A stretch of 64,000 nucleotides of DNA from JBGASG01 sp046328035 (GTDB taxonomy: Bacteria; Cyanobacteriota; Vampirovibrionia; Obscuribacterales; Obscuribacteraceae): NCBI GenBank assembly GCA_046328035.1, contig JAXLXI010000014.1:62001-126000 (forward strand). Direction: 5' to 3'. Positions 32,761 through 40,537 of the stretch are shown in pieces (position 1 is the first letter of the stretch; each line of letters opens with the position of its first letter). Below the pieces are notes generated by a model that did no database searches, was not told the DNA's origin, and saw only the letters and a program-made list of their open reading frames with translations. The translations under genes and the position numbers were made by a program.

Positions 32761-35130
32761 ATGAAGCTCGTAGTCACGACGGCAATTTCAGTTTCGCTCT
32801 GCGGCGCGTTCCTCAGCGCCGGCAACGCCTATGCGGCATCGAAAGAGAAATCGTCCCCGGGCGGCACCCTTCTGCTGCCTTTGACGCCAAAGCTTGCTGG
32901 TGACAACGGCAGCGCTATGGACAGTGCACCGGCAACTTCCGCGCGCGACCCCAAACCGGAACTGCTTCCGATTGCCGGTTATTTGAAGCCTTCCACTCAA
33001 CAATCAGCGGCTAAGCCCGCGCCGGCTGTGCAAACTCCGGCACCCCCTGCTGTTGACGACGGGCCCGCGCCCCAGTCAAAGGCGGCCGCACCGGCACCCA
33101 AGGCACAGCCGGTGAAAGCGCAAGCTCCAGCGAAAGCGGCAACGCCTGCTAAGACCCAAACCGCCAAAGCGGCTCCGGCGTCAGGCGCACCATTTGCCTG
33201 GCCGACCAAATCTTCAGATGCCAAAGCCGCGCAGGCAGCACAAAAGACCAAAGACGACGAAGCGGCGGCAGCCGCCGAACAAGCAGCAGCGTCACAGACA
33301 GCACAAGCCCCGGCAGAGTCGGATGCGCAATCAGATTCCGCTGCGCCCACCGCCAATTCGCTGGTGGAAGAAACTGCCACCGCTGACGATACCGCACTCA
33401 AACCGACTCCCGGATATGTCGCCGCGGAAAACGGTACTGCGGAGGACATGTCGACCGCCGACTTGATCGACGAAAACACTCAGCTCAAAGGCACCGTACA
33501 AATCGTCGCCGACGACACCGAGTACGACCAGGACAGAAACACCTTCCTGGGCACAGGCAACGCCGTCGCCGTCATCGCCGGACAAAATTCCAAGCTGGAA
33601 GCCGACTCGATTCTCTACGATCAAAACTCGCAGATCATCGATGCTCGCGGCAACGTCAAAATTTTGCGCGACGGACAACTGACGACCGGCAGCTCCTTCC
33701 GCTTTAAAGTCAATTCCGACGAATATCTGATCACCAACCCCGATACCGAGGTGCAGGGCACCACAGTTATCGCCAGACAGGCGATCGGCAAGAACGGCGG
33801 TCTGCAGTTCAAGAAGGGCACGGTGACGATGCCGACGCCGTTCCGCCTGCACAAAAACGAATACGCCGGTCCGCTCAGCGCCATGGAAGAGACCAGGGAA
33901 AAAGACCAGAACCCTGAGGCCTACCTGCCCGCCAAGCCGAGCTATAAGTTCACAGCTCGCAAAATGACCTACGAAAAATACAAGGATGAGGGCAACGTCA
34001 CCATCCAGGGCGGTCGACTCCTGATGGGCAACTTCAGCATTCCGCTGCCGAAGTTCGTCGCCACGGTGGGAGCGCAAGAAAGTCGCGTGGTATTCCCCGT
34101 GACACCATTCTTTTCGAACAACATCAACGTCGGCGGCATGAACGTCGGTCCGATGTTCAACCACTCGGTCGGCAAAGACGGCGTCTTCTCCTGGGCACCA
34201 CTGGTGCAGTTCGGCGGCAAGCAAATCGCCGGCGGCGACGACCCCAACAAAGGCAAGATCGGTGCCGGTTTCAGACTGCGGTATCAGACGCGGCGCTTGA
34301 ACACACAGATCGCCTACGGCAGCGCTTCCAATATTCTGGTTGCCGAATTAAAGTACCGCTTCAAGAACAATGTTTTGTTCCAATCCGGTATCAACAGATA
34401 CATGCCTGATGGTCTGTTCGGCATCCGCAGACCGCGCATGATTGCGGAAGGCGTCTACAACAAAACGCTCAGCAACGTGCCGTTTCTCGCTATGGTCGAC
34501 TTCCGTTCATCGGCAGGCTGGATGCAAGACCAGCCTGCGCTGCTCGGTTTGACACCGCAATTCGGCAGATTGTTCACCAACGATTCGAGCACCAAAATCA
34601 CCTCCGGGTATCGTGTGTCGCAACAGATGATGTTCACCACGCATCCGCTTCTGGCTGTCGGTGACGACAGATACGGCGCCAAACTGCAATTATTCGGCGG
34701 CGCGGCGGTGAGAGGCTATTCCAGCGGCGACGCCATGGGTATGGCCCAGGCAGGTCCGATCTTGAACGCCAACCTCGGGCGCGTCAGACTGCAAACCGGC
34801 TACACCCAGTCAGGTGTCCGGGGACAGTCGCCGTTCGTGTTCGACCAATTCATTCAAGGTACAAAGTCGTGCCAGCTGGCCGGCGACTGGAAAGTCTGCA
34901 AGTGGCTGACTCTGGGCGGCAACTTCATGTACAACCTGGACAGCAAGATGGTGCTGGGCAGAACAGTGACTGCCGCCATCGGACCGGATGACTTCAAAGT
35001 GATTCTGTCGCGTGACACCATTCGTGGTATCAACCGCTTCGGTTTCGACATGCTGTACGGCGCTCCGATTCCGTACGACAAGCTGGTGCTCAAAGCCAAG
35101 CCTGACCAGGGACAACTGGGCGGCATCTAG
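32761..35130 (+). CDS. LptD/OstA-like outer-membrane barrel protein
   Basis: Signal peptide (VVTTAISVSLCGAFLSAGNAYA), then ~200 residues of Ala/Pro/Lys/Gln-rich low complexity, an OstA-like domain (VQIVADDTEYDQDRNTFLGT, NAVAVIAGQNSKLEADSILY, ARGNVKILRDGQLTTGSSF) and a ~430-residue strand-rich C-terminal part that reads as a beta-barrel (NTQIAYGSASNILVAELKYR). OstA plus barrel is the layout of LptD, which inserts lipopolysaccharide in the outer membrane; cyanobacteria have a related, longer form. 789 residues. Likely essential for outer-membrane assembly if it is the true LptD; no lptA/B/C is in the window. Confidence 0.72.
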   Translation: MKLVVTTAISVSLCGAFLSAGNAYAASKEKSSPGGTLLLPLTPKLAGDNGSAMDSAPATSARDPKPELLPIAGYLKPSTQQSAAKPAPAVQTPAPPAVDDGPAPQSKAAAPAPKAQPVKAQAPAKAATPAKTQTAKAAPASGAPFAWPTKSSDAKAAQAAQKTKDDEAAAAAEQAAASQTAQAPAESDAQSDSAAPTANSLVEETATADDTALKPTPGYVAAENGTAEDMSTADLIDENTQLKGTVQIVADDTEYDQDRNTFLGTGNAVAVIAGQNSKLEADSILYDQNSQIIDARGNVKILRDGQLTTGSSFRFKVNSDEYLITNPDTEVQGTTVIARQAIGKNGGLQFKKGTVTMPTPFRLHKNEYAGPLSAMEETREKDQNPEAYLPAKPSYKFTARKMTYEKYKDEGNVTIQGGRLLMGNFSIPLPKFVATVGAQESRVVFPVTPFFSNNINVGGMNVGPMFNHSVGKDGVFSWAPLVQFGGKQIAGGDDPNKGKIGAGFRLRYQTRRLNTQIAYGSASNILVAELKYRFKNNVLFQSGINRYMPDGLFGIRRPRMIAEGVYNKTLSNVPFLAMVDFRSSAGWMQDQPALLGLTPQFGRLFTNDSSTKITSGYRVSQQMMFTTHPLLAVGDDRYGAKLQLFGGAAVRGYSSGDAMGMAQAGPILNANLGRVRLQTGYTQSGVRGQSPFVFDQFIQGTKSCQLAGDWKVCKWLTLGGNFMYNLDSKMVLGRTVTAAIGPDDFKVILSRDTIRGINRFGFDMLYGAPIPYDKLVLKAKPDQGQLGGI

Positions 35131-35158
35131 AGCACCCGGACCGTACTGGGATCCCTCT

Positions 35159-35182
35159 TGGTTACATGCGTGGTTACATGCG
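35159..35182. repeat. Perfect tandem 12-bp repeat upstream of ROK gene
   Basis: TGGTTACATGCG occurs twice head to tail (35159-35170, 35171-35182), 62 bp before the ROK gene start. It could be a regulator site or a minor slippage product. Confidence 0.5.
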
Positions 35183-35243
35183 GGTTGAGCCGCACGGTCA
35201 GACGTGCGAAACTTAGCCTCCGGCGCAAAAGTGGAGCAGTCAG

Positions 35244-36215
35244 GTGGACAAGTATCAAATACCGGTTCTCGGCATAGATTTAGGCGGCACTAAAATCAGC
35301 GGCGCCATGGTCAAGGCGCATCACCTGATGGGCGAGCAGAAGCGGCGTCCCACGCCCAAAGGAGCCGACAACATCATCCGCGCTCTCGTCGAGATGATCG
35401 AGGATTTCAAAGCGGACCATCAGACAATCATCGGCGTCGGCATCGCCACCGCCGGCATCGTCAACCCGGACACCGGAGAAGTCATAGGCTCGACGGGCAA
35501 CCTGCCTGGCTGGGAAGGCACGCCCGTGAAAAAGATGATTGAGGCGCAGCTGAACATTCCCTTGCATGTGGAAAACGACGCCAACGCCGCCGCCTACGGC
35601 GAATACAAGGCGCTCGGGCTGGACAACAGCCATTGCGTGCTGGCCGTGACCCTGGGCACCGGTATCGGGGGCGGTATCGTGATCGGCGGCCGCATGTATC
35701 GCGGCGATCACTTCGCCGCTGGTGAAGTCGGACACATCAAGATATCGATGGACAACAAACGCCACTGCACATGCGGTTTGTGGGACTGCTGGGAAGAGTA
35801 TGGCGCCGGTCGCGGACTGGTGACCACCGCCAAAGAATTGCTGGCGTCAAGCAAACCGGGCGAATCCAGTCTTTATGAAAAACGTGAGACCATCTGGACG
35901 CAAGACATCATCGACGCCGCCACCGCCGGTGATGCGCTGGCCATTAAAGCGCTCGACCTCTACCATATGCACATCTCAGTCGGCATCGCCTCGCTGGCGA
36001 ACACGCTCGACCCCGACGTGGTCGTGGTCACGGGCGGCATGTCGAAGTTCGTCAATTTCGAGCAGCTGCACGAACTGGTGTCGGAGCGCACTTTGCCGCG
36101 CGTGCGCGACGCACTGAAGATACATCGCTCAGTGCTCGGTGAAGCCGCCGGTCTGGTCGGCGCCGCCGACCTGGTGCTGGACATCGCACCGCATACGGAA
36201 AGCGTGCACGTTTAA
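35244..36215 (+). CDS. ROK-family sugar kinase (glucokinase-like)
   Basis: Phosphorylates a hexose or amino sugar with ATP. Motifs: LGIDLGGTKISGAMV (phosphate loop), VENDANAAAYGEYKALG (catalytic Asp), LAVTLGTGIGGGIVIGG, and the ROK zinc site GEVGHIKI plus HCTCGLWDCWEEYGAG. 323 residues, without the DNA-binding N-terminus of ROK repressors. GTG start with GGAG upstream. The opposing nagA suggests it may act on GlcNAc or glucosamine, although glucose is also possible. Its stop abuts the convergent ybaK-like stop. Confidence 0.9.
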   Translation: MDKYQIPVLGIDLGGTKISGAMVKAHHLMGEQKRRPTPKGADNIIRALVEMIEDFKADHQTIIGVGIATAGIVNPDTGEVIGSTGNLPGWEGTPVKKMIEAQLNIPLHVENDANAAAYGEYKALGLDNSHCVLAVTLGTGIGGGIVIGGRMYRGDHFAAGEVGHIKISMDNKRHCTCGLWDCWEEYGAGRGLVTTAKELLASSKPGESSLYEKRETIWTQDIIDAATAGDALAIKALDLYHMHISVGIASLANTLDPDVVVVTGGMSKFVNFEQLHELVSERTLPRVRDALKIHRSVLGEAAGLVGAADLVLDIAPHTESVHV

Positions 36216-36725
36216 CTAGCGCGCCGCCTCGCCTACTACAAAGATCGGCTCCTCGCGGCGCGTCAGATTCACCACTTGCGCATTGCTTGCCTTGACCAGA
36301 TTGGCAGGCGTAATCAAAATTTCGTTGCCCCAGACTCCGGCGCCGACACCGAGAATGTCGTGTTCCATCAGCGACGCATCGACAAACGAGCGAAAGCCTT
36401 CCGGTTGCCAGTGAAACGGCGGCACCGAGCCAATCACGTATCCGGTCACTTCCTTGACGTGGTCGGGATGCGCGAGCGAGATGTTGCGTGACCCGAGCAC
36501 TTTCTTCAGGTGCCCCGATATGGCCGTTTCATCGCCACCGACCATGATCAACGACCGCTCGCCTGTGTCGACCTGAAAAATCAGCGTCTTCACGCATTGA
36601 TGTTCGAGGAGATTGAGCGCCTTCGCCACGTTGGCAGCGCCCTTCTCCGTGGTGTCGGGAAACTCCAAAGTTTCGTACTCAATGCCGAGACGATCGAGAA
36701 ATTCATGACTGGGTAGTTTCTTCAT
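36216..36725 (-). CDS. YbaK/ProX-type aminoacyl-tRNA deacylase
   Basis: A 169-residue single-domain editing protein of the YbaK/EbsC fold, which hydrolyses mischarged Cys- or Ala-tRNAPro and similar. Recognisable: KGAANVAKALNLLEHQCVKT, LIMVGGDETAISGHLKKVLG and KEVTGYVIGSVPPFHWQPEG. The specificity cannot be read off. It overlaps the nagA stop by ATGA, so the two are co-translated although their functions differ. Confidence 0.82.
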   Translation of the reverse strand: MKKLPSHEFLDRLGIEYETLEFPDTTEKGAANVAKALNLLEHQCVKTLIFQVDTGERSLIMVGGDETAISGHLKKVLGSRNISLAHPDHVKEVTGYVIGSVPPFHWQPEGFRSFVDASLMEHDILGVGAGVWGNEILITPANLVKASNAQVVNLTRREEPIFVVGEAAR

Positions 36726-37831
36726 TTCACCAACTTGCCGCCGACAAATACTTTCTGCACAGCGAGTGTCTTTTGATCCCAGAGAACGAAATCGGCATGG
36801 CGACCGGGCGCCAGCTGACCGAGGCTGTCGTCCAGTCCCATCGCTTTTGCCGGGTTGAACGATGCCATTACGACAGCATCGCGGAAAGAAGCGATCCCCC
36901 AGTTGACCACGTTGCGCACCGCTTCGTCCAGAAGAATCGATGAACCGACCAATCCTCCGCCGGTGGTGCCGATATGCGCGATGTCGGTGACCAGAATCGT
37001 GTGCTCGACGCCCTTCGTTTTGAAGATGAGTTGCGCAGCGGCCGGGTCGAGATGCTTGCCGTCGCAGATCATGCAGCAGAAGACCGCATCGTTGAGCAAC
37101 GCCGCCATCACCGCACCAGGCTTGCGATGATGCAATCCGGGCAGAGCGTTGAAGGTGTGCGTCATCATGTGGACGCCCTGTCCAAAAGCCTTTTGTGCCT
37201 CCTCGAATGTGGCATCGGAATGCCCGAGTGCCACGGTAATGCCCTTGTCGTGCAGGAGTTTGAGGCAGGCGCCGGACGGATCAAGCTCGGGAGCGAGCGT
37301 AATCAGGCGCACAGTCTTGTCTGCAAGCTGGTTGATTACTTCCGTTGTCAGCGGTTGCAGATGCTGGGGTGGATGGACACCCGGTTTTGCCGGGGAGAGG
37401 CACGGACCTTCCAGGTGCACCCCTGGCATGCGCGCCCAGAATTCCTCACCTGTCCTGCCTTTCGAGCCATTGGTCGCGCCATGAGACTTGAGAAACTCGA
37501 CGTTCTTCCGCATGCCGGCAAGGTCGCCGGTGATTATCGTCGGAAGAAACGCCGTCACGCCCGCCGCAGCCATGGTTTTGGTGAATTTGGCGACGGCGGT
37601 TGTTTCCAGCTCGCCCCAGAAATCGACTTCGGGCCCGCCATTTACCTGCAGGTCGAACAGCCCCGGGGTGACGAAACACCCGCCGGCATCGACAATCTCC
37701 GCGCCAGAGACCTCACCCAAGTCACCGATCCGGGCAATCTGCCCGTCTTCAACGAGGATATCGGTCAGCCGTTCTTCCAGGGGCGTCAGCACTTGTCCGC
37801 CCCGCACAATCAACTGTTTCGCCCCAGCCAT
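36722..37831 (-). CDS. nagA: N-acetylglucosamine-6-phosphate deacetylase
   Basis: Amidohydrolase that removes acetate from GlcNAc-6-phosphate in amino-sugar catabolism and wall recycling. Motifs: VTPGLFDLQVNGGPEVDFWG, MPGVHLEGPCLSPAKPGVHP (metal Glu), ITVALGHSDATFEEAQKAF (metal His), MMTHTFNALPGLHHRKPG and LVTDIAHIGTTGG (catalytic Asp). ATG 37831 has AGGAA upstream and gives the usual N-terminus (KQLIVRGGQVLTP); the frame opens at 37906. 369 residues. No nagB seen in the window. Confidence 0.92.
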   Translation of the reverse strand: MAGAKQLIVRGGQVLTPLEERLTDILVEDGQIARIGDLGEVSGAEIVDAGGCFVTPGLFDLQVNGGPEVDFWGELETTAVAKFTKTMAAAGVTAFLPTIITGDLAGMRKNVEFLKSHGATNGSKGRTGEEFWARMPGVHLEGPCLSPAKPGVHPPQHLQPLTTEVINQLADKTVRLITLAPELDPSGACLKLLHDKGITVALGHSDATFEEAQKAFGQGVHMMTHTFNALPGLHHRKPGAVMAALLNDAVFCCMICDGKHLDPAAAQLIFKTKGVEHTILVTDIAHIGTTGGGLVGSSILLDEAVRNVVNWGIASFRDAVVMASFNPAKAMGLDDSLGQLAPGRHADFVLWDQKTLAVQKVFVGGKLVK

Positions 37832-37936
37832 AGGTGTTTCCTGTTCAGCTCTCAGAGCGATTTTAAACAGTTTCGGCGCGCTCTGATCGATTGAAGGGGG
37901 CGCCAAAAGGGAATATTAACTGTCGACGGCAAGGCT

Positions 37937-38446
37937 GTGAAATCGTGGCAAATGGCAGAGGGGAATAAACTTACAAACCCCGTAACGGGTCGTCAGTGGG
38001 ACCTCAACACACTGATCGAAAAGCTTCTTGAATTGCAAGAAACGCTCTTGCAGTCGCAAGAGCGCCAGATCACGGTCTCCGCGCAATTGCGCGATCTCGA
38101 ACGTGTCGCCCGCGACAACGAAGACCTGCAACAGGAGCACGACAACCAGTGCCAGTTGCTGGCCGACAAGACCCGCGAAAACAAGTATCTGCATCAAGAG
38201 TTGTCGCGCATCGCGTCGACCCTCAGTGCGAAACTCATGGAGATGGAGGAAATGAAGGCGTCCATCGCCGACCTCCAGCATCAGCTCAAGTCCTGCCAGT
38301 CCGAACGCGACCTGCTGGCCATCATGCTCACCGACCTCGAACGCGAGAACAAGAACGGCTCACAACCGCAACAACAGCCGGCAGCCGCTTCATCAGGCAG
38401 CAGCAAGGACACCGGCTGGAAGAAGATTTTGAAGGGCAAGACCTGA
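37937..38446 (+). CDS. Coiled-coil protein of unknown function
   Basis: A 169-residue protein, mostly one long heptad-like helix (LIEKLLELQETLLQSQERQI, LEMEEMKASIADLQHQL in part), then a Gln/Ala/Ser-rich linker and a basic tail (GWKKILKGKT). No signal or membrane helix. GTG 37937 has AAGG nearby; ATG 37952 is an alternative start. No family recognised. A clear terminator follows. Confidence 0.55.
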   Translation: MKSWQMAEGNKLTNPVTGRQWDLNTLIEKLLELQETLLQSQERQITVSAQLRDLERVARDNEDLQQEHDNQCQLLADKTRENKYLHQELSRIASTLSAKLMEMEEMKASIADLQHQLKSCQSERDLLAIMLTDLERENKNGSQPQQQPAAASSGSSKDTGWKKILKGKT

Positions 38447-38510
38447 CCCAGGCAAGAAACAAGACGATGCGTCGCCACACGCACCGCACCAAACAAGTTA
38501 GCAAACGCAG

Positions 38511-38543
38511 CGAGCGAGGTTTCACGCCTCGCTCGTTTCTTTC
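38511..38543 (+). terminator. Rho-independent terminator
   Basis: Nine-base perfect stem CGAGCGAGG/CCTCGCTCG with a seven-base loop and then TTTCTTTC, 65 bp beyond the coiled-coil gene. Confidence 0.8.
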
Positions 38544-38564
38544 ATTGCCTTCGAGTTAGAGGTT

Positions 38565-38606
38565 GCGATAACCCATCATTTTCGAGGCAAAAAGATGGGT
38601 TATCGC
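38565..38606. repeat. Perfect 13-bp inverted repeat
   Basis: GCGATAACCCATC (38565-38577) and GATGGGTTATCGC (38594-38606) flank a 16-base A-rich spacer. It lies 30 bp past the stop of the minus-strand repeat protein gene and may end its transcript, though the T-run is lacking. Confidence 0.55.
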
Positions 38607-38635
38607 ACGTTTGACAACCCTGGTGGGAAGCCAGG

Positions 38636-39406
38636 CTATGGTTGTTGATCGCCGGGCATGCGCGGTGGCACTTCGGGCAATGAATTGCCGTCCGGAATCG
38701 GTCCACCAGGGGCAGCCTGCCAGCCGTAGTTGGGGTTAGGCGCGCCGAAGCTTTGCGGCTGCGCTTGCAGTCCTTGCGGCTGAAAGCCCTGATTTGGCGC
38801 GCCACCACCGGTAGGGTTACCGAAATCCTTCGGCAAGCCCCTGTTCAAATCGAAATTGTCGAGATCAAAATTCTTGGGGTCAGCACTCGCGGGGACACCG
38901 GGAGCCGTGTTGCCTCCGAAGCCCATGCCACCGCCGGCGCCCTGCTTACCGAAACCAAGCCCGGCGCCCAATCCCGCTAACGGAGATTGACCGTTTTTCG
39001 CTTTGCCCATGAAGCCCTGAACGAGATTGGTGACGCCGCTGGCGTCAATCTCTGTGGTGCGACGACCGAAGATACCCTTCTTGGTTTTGATCGAGTCACC
39101 AAGGATGGTGCTGCCTTGAATTTCGGTTCCGCCAAGAATACCTTTCTTGCGCGAGAAACTATTGCCCAAGACCGAAGCTTGTTGCTCCTTGCTGCCGAAC
39201 CAACCTTTCTTGCTCTCGTACTTATCGCCGAATCGATCCTTGACGACCTTCTTCTTCGTGCCGAAGAAGCCGTTTTGTATGTTGATCTCTTCGCCCTTGC
39301 CGGTCTTGATGATCAAATCGTTGCCACGGGCTAGAACGGCAGGTGTGGCTGAAACCGTGCCTACAAACAAGGCAAGGGCAGCAACCGAGTATCTAAAAGG
39401 AAGCAT
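38636..39406 (-). CDS. Secreted repeat protein with Gly/Pro/Gln-rich tail
   Basis: Signal peptide YSVAALALFVGTVSATPAVLA, then about four ~20-residue repeats each with a KKGxxG core: INIQNGFFGTKKKVVKDRFG, YESKKGWFGSKEQQASVLGN, FSRKKGILGGTEIQGSTILG, IKTKKGIFGRRTTEIDASG. The C-terminal half is Gly/Asn/Gln/Pro-rich and probably disordered. ATG with GGGAG upstream. No family recognised; a cell-surface or matrix role is plausible (inference). Confidence 0.6.
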   Translation of the reverse strand: MLPFRYSVAALALFVGTVSATPAVLARGNDLIIKTGKGEEINIQNGFFGTKKKVVKDRFGDKYESKKGWFGSKEQQASVLGNSFSRKKGILGGTEIQGSTILGDSIKTKKGIFGRRTTEIDASGVTNLVQGFMGKAKNGQSPLAGLGAGLGFGKQGAGGGMGFGGNTAPGVPASADPKNFDLDNFDLNRGLPKDFGNPTGGGAPNQGFQPQGLQAQPQSFGAPNPNYGWQAAPGGPIPDGNSLPEVPPRMPGDQQP

Positions 39407-39529
39407 TAGTAAACTCCCGACAAAAAAGGGTTCACAGGTCTAACGACTCACGGTACCTTTTGATGTTCCCCATGTGTTCCGTGCCCCGTGCGGACTGATA
39501 AGATTGGGCGCAATTGAGGTTTACAGAAC

Positions 39530-40537
39530 TTGGCGTCTCCAACATTGAAGTTTAGTCTCGAAGACATAGCAGAGCAACTGAAGGCGGGTAATAAACGCGC
39601 TCTGGCGCGCGCTCTGAGCATCGTGGAGGACGGCGGACCGCGGGCTTCCTGGCTCGTCCGCAAGTTATTCCCGGACACCGGAAAAGCCCACCTGATCGGC
39701 ATTACCGGCTCGCCAGGGGTAGGAAAGTCTACCTTAGTAGATGCTTTGATCGCCGAAATTCGCGACAAGGGCAAGAAGGTCGGCGTCATAGCCATAGACC
39801 CCACCAGTCCCTTTACTGGTGGTGCCATCCTCGGCGACCGAATTCGCATGCAGGGACACGCCTTAGATAAGAACGTCTTTATCCGCTCGATGGCCAACCG
39901 AGGGCACGCAGGCGGCATTGCGCTGGCGACATACGATGCCATTCGCATGATGGAAGCCTACGGCTGCGAGGTGGTGATTATCGAAACCGTCGGCGTCGGT
40001 CAGTCCGAACTGGCGATTGCCAAAACAGCGGACACGACCGTGCTCGTTTTGATGCCGGGTTCAGGCGATGACGTGCAAGCGATTAAATCGGGCATCATGG
40101 AAATCGGCGATGTGTTCGTGATTAACAAAGCCGACCTGCCGGGAGCCAACAAGACAGCTTCCGAGATCATGCAAACCATGGAGCTCAGCCATTCTAAAAC
40201 CGAGTGCCACTGCCCCTGGAAGCCGCCGGTGTTGATGACGATTGCCGAGAACAACGAAGGCATCGCCGAACTCTGGGAAAAAATTCAGCACCACGGGCAG
40301 TATCTTGAAGAATCGGAGACTAAACTCGACCGCCGGCGCATGAAGATGCAGGCTGAACTTTCTGAACTGGTCGCCGAACTGGCGCGCAATAATTTGGACA
40401 GTTCGCTGGAAAGCTCATCAGAACTGCGTTCGCTTCTCACCGACCTGCTGCATCAGAAGGGTGACCCGCACTCGGCGGCGGAAGAGATCGTTCACGAAAT
40501 TTTCAATAGCTCGCAAGGTTCGAAAGCAGCGCCCTAG
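39530..40537 (+). CDS. meaB: MeaB/ArgK-type G3E GTPase
   Basis: GTPase chaperone that protects and reloads methylmalonyl-CoA mutase or a similar cobalamin enzyme. Motifs: LIGITGSPGVGKSTLVDALI (P-loop), VIAIDPTSPFTGGAILGDRI, VVIIETVGVGQSELAIA and VINKADLPGA (base specificity). 335 residues, normal. TTG start at 39530 with GAGGT upstream; TTG 39542 is possible. No mutase gene is in the window. The stop overlaps the convergent kinase stop by four bases. Confidence 0.88.
   Translation: MASPTLKFSLEDIAEQLKAGNKRALARALSIVEDGGPRASWLVRKLFPDTGKAHLIGITGSPGVGKSTLVDALIAEIRDKGKKVGVIAIDPTSPFTGGAILGDRIRMQGHALDKNVFIRSMANRGHAGGIALATYDAIRMMEAYGCEVVIIETVGVGQSELAIAKTADTTVLVLMPGSGDDVQAIKSGIMEIGDVFVINKADLPGANKTASEIMQTMELSHSKTECHCPWKPPVLMTIAENNEGIAELWEKIQHHGQYLEESETKLDRRRMKMQAELSELVAELARNNLDSSLESSSELRSLLTDLLHQKGDPHSAAEEIVHEIFNSSQGSKAAP

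Noticed and set aside
33000..34224. Long minus-strand ORFs opposite the LptD-like gene
   Set aside because: They are reverse-frame shadows produced by codon bias in an Ala/Pro-rich coding sequence.
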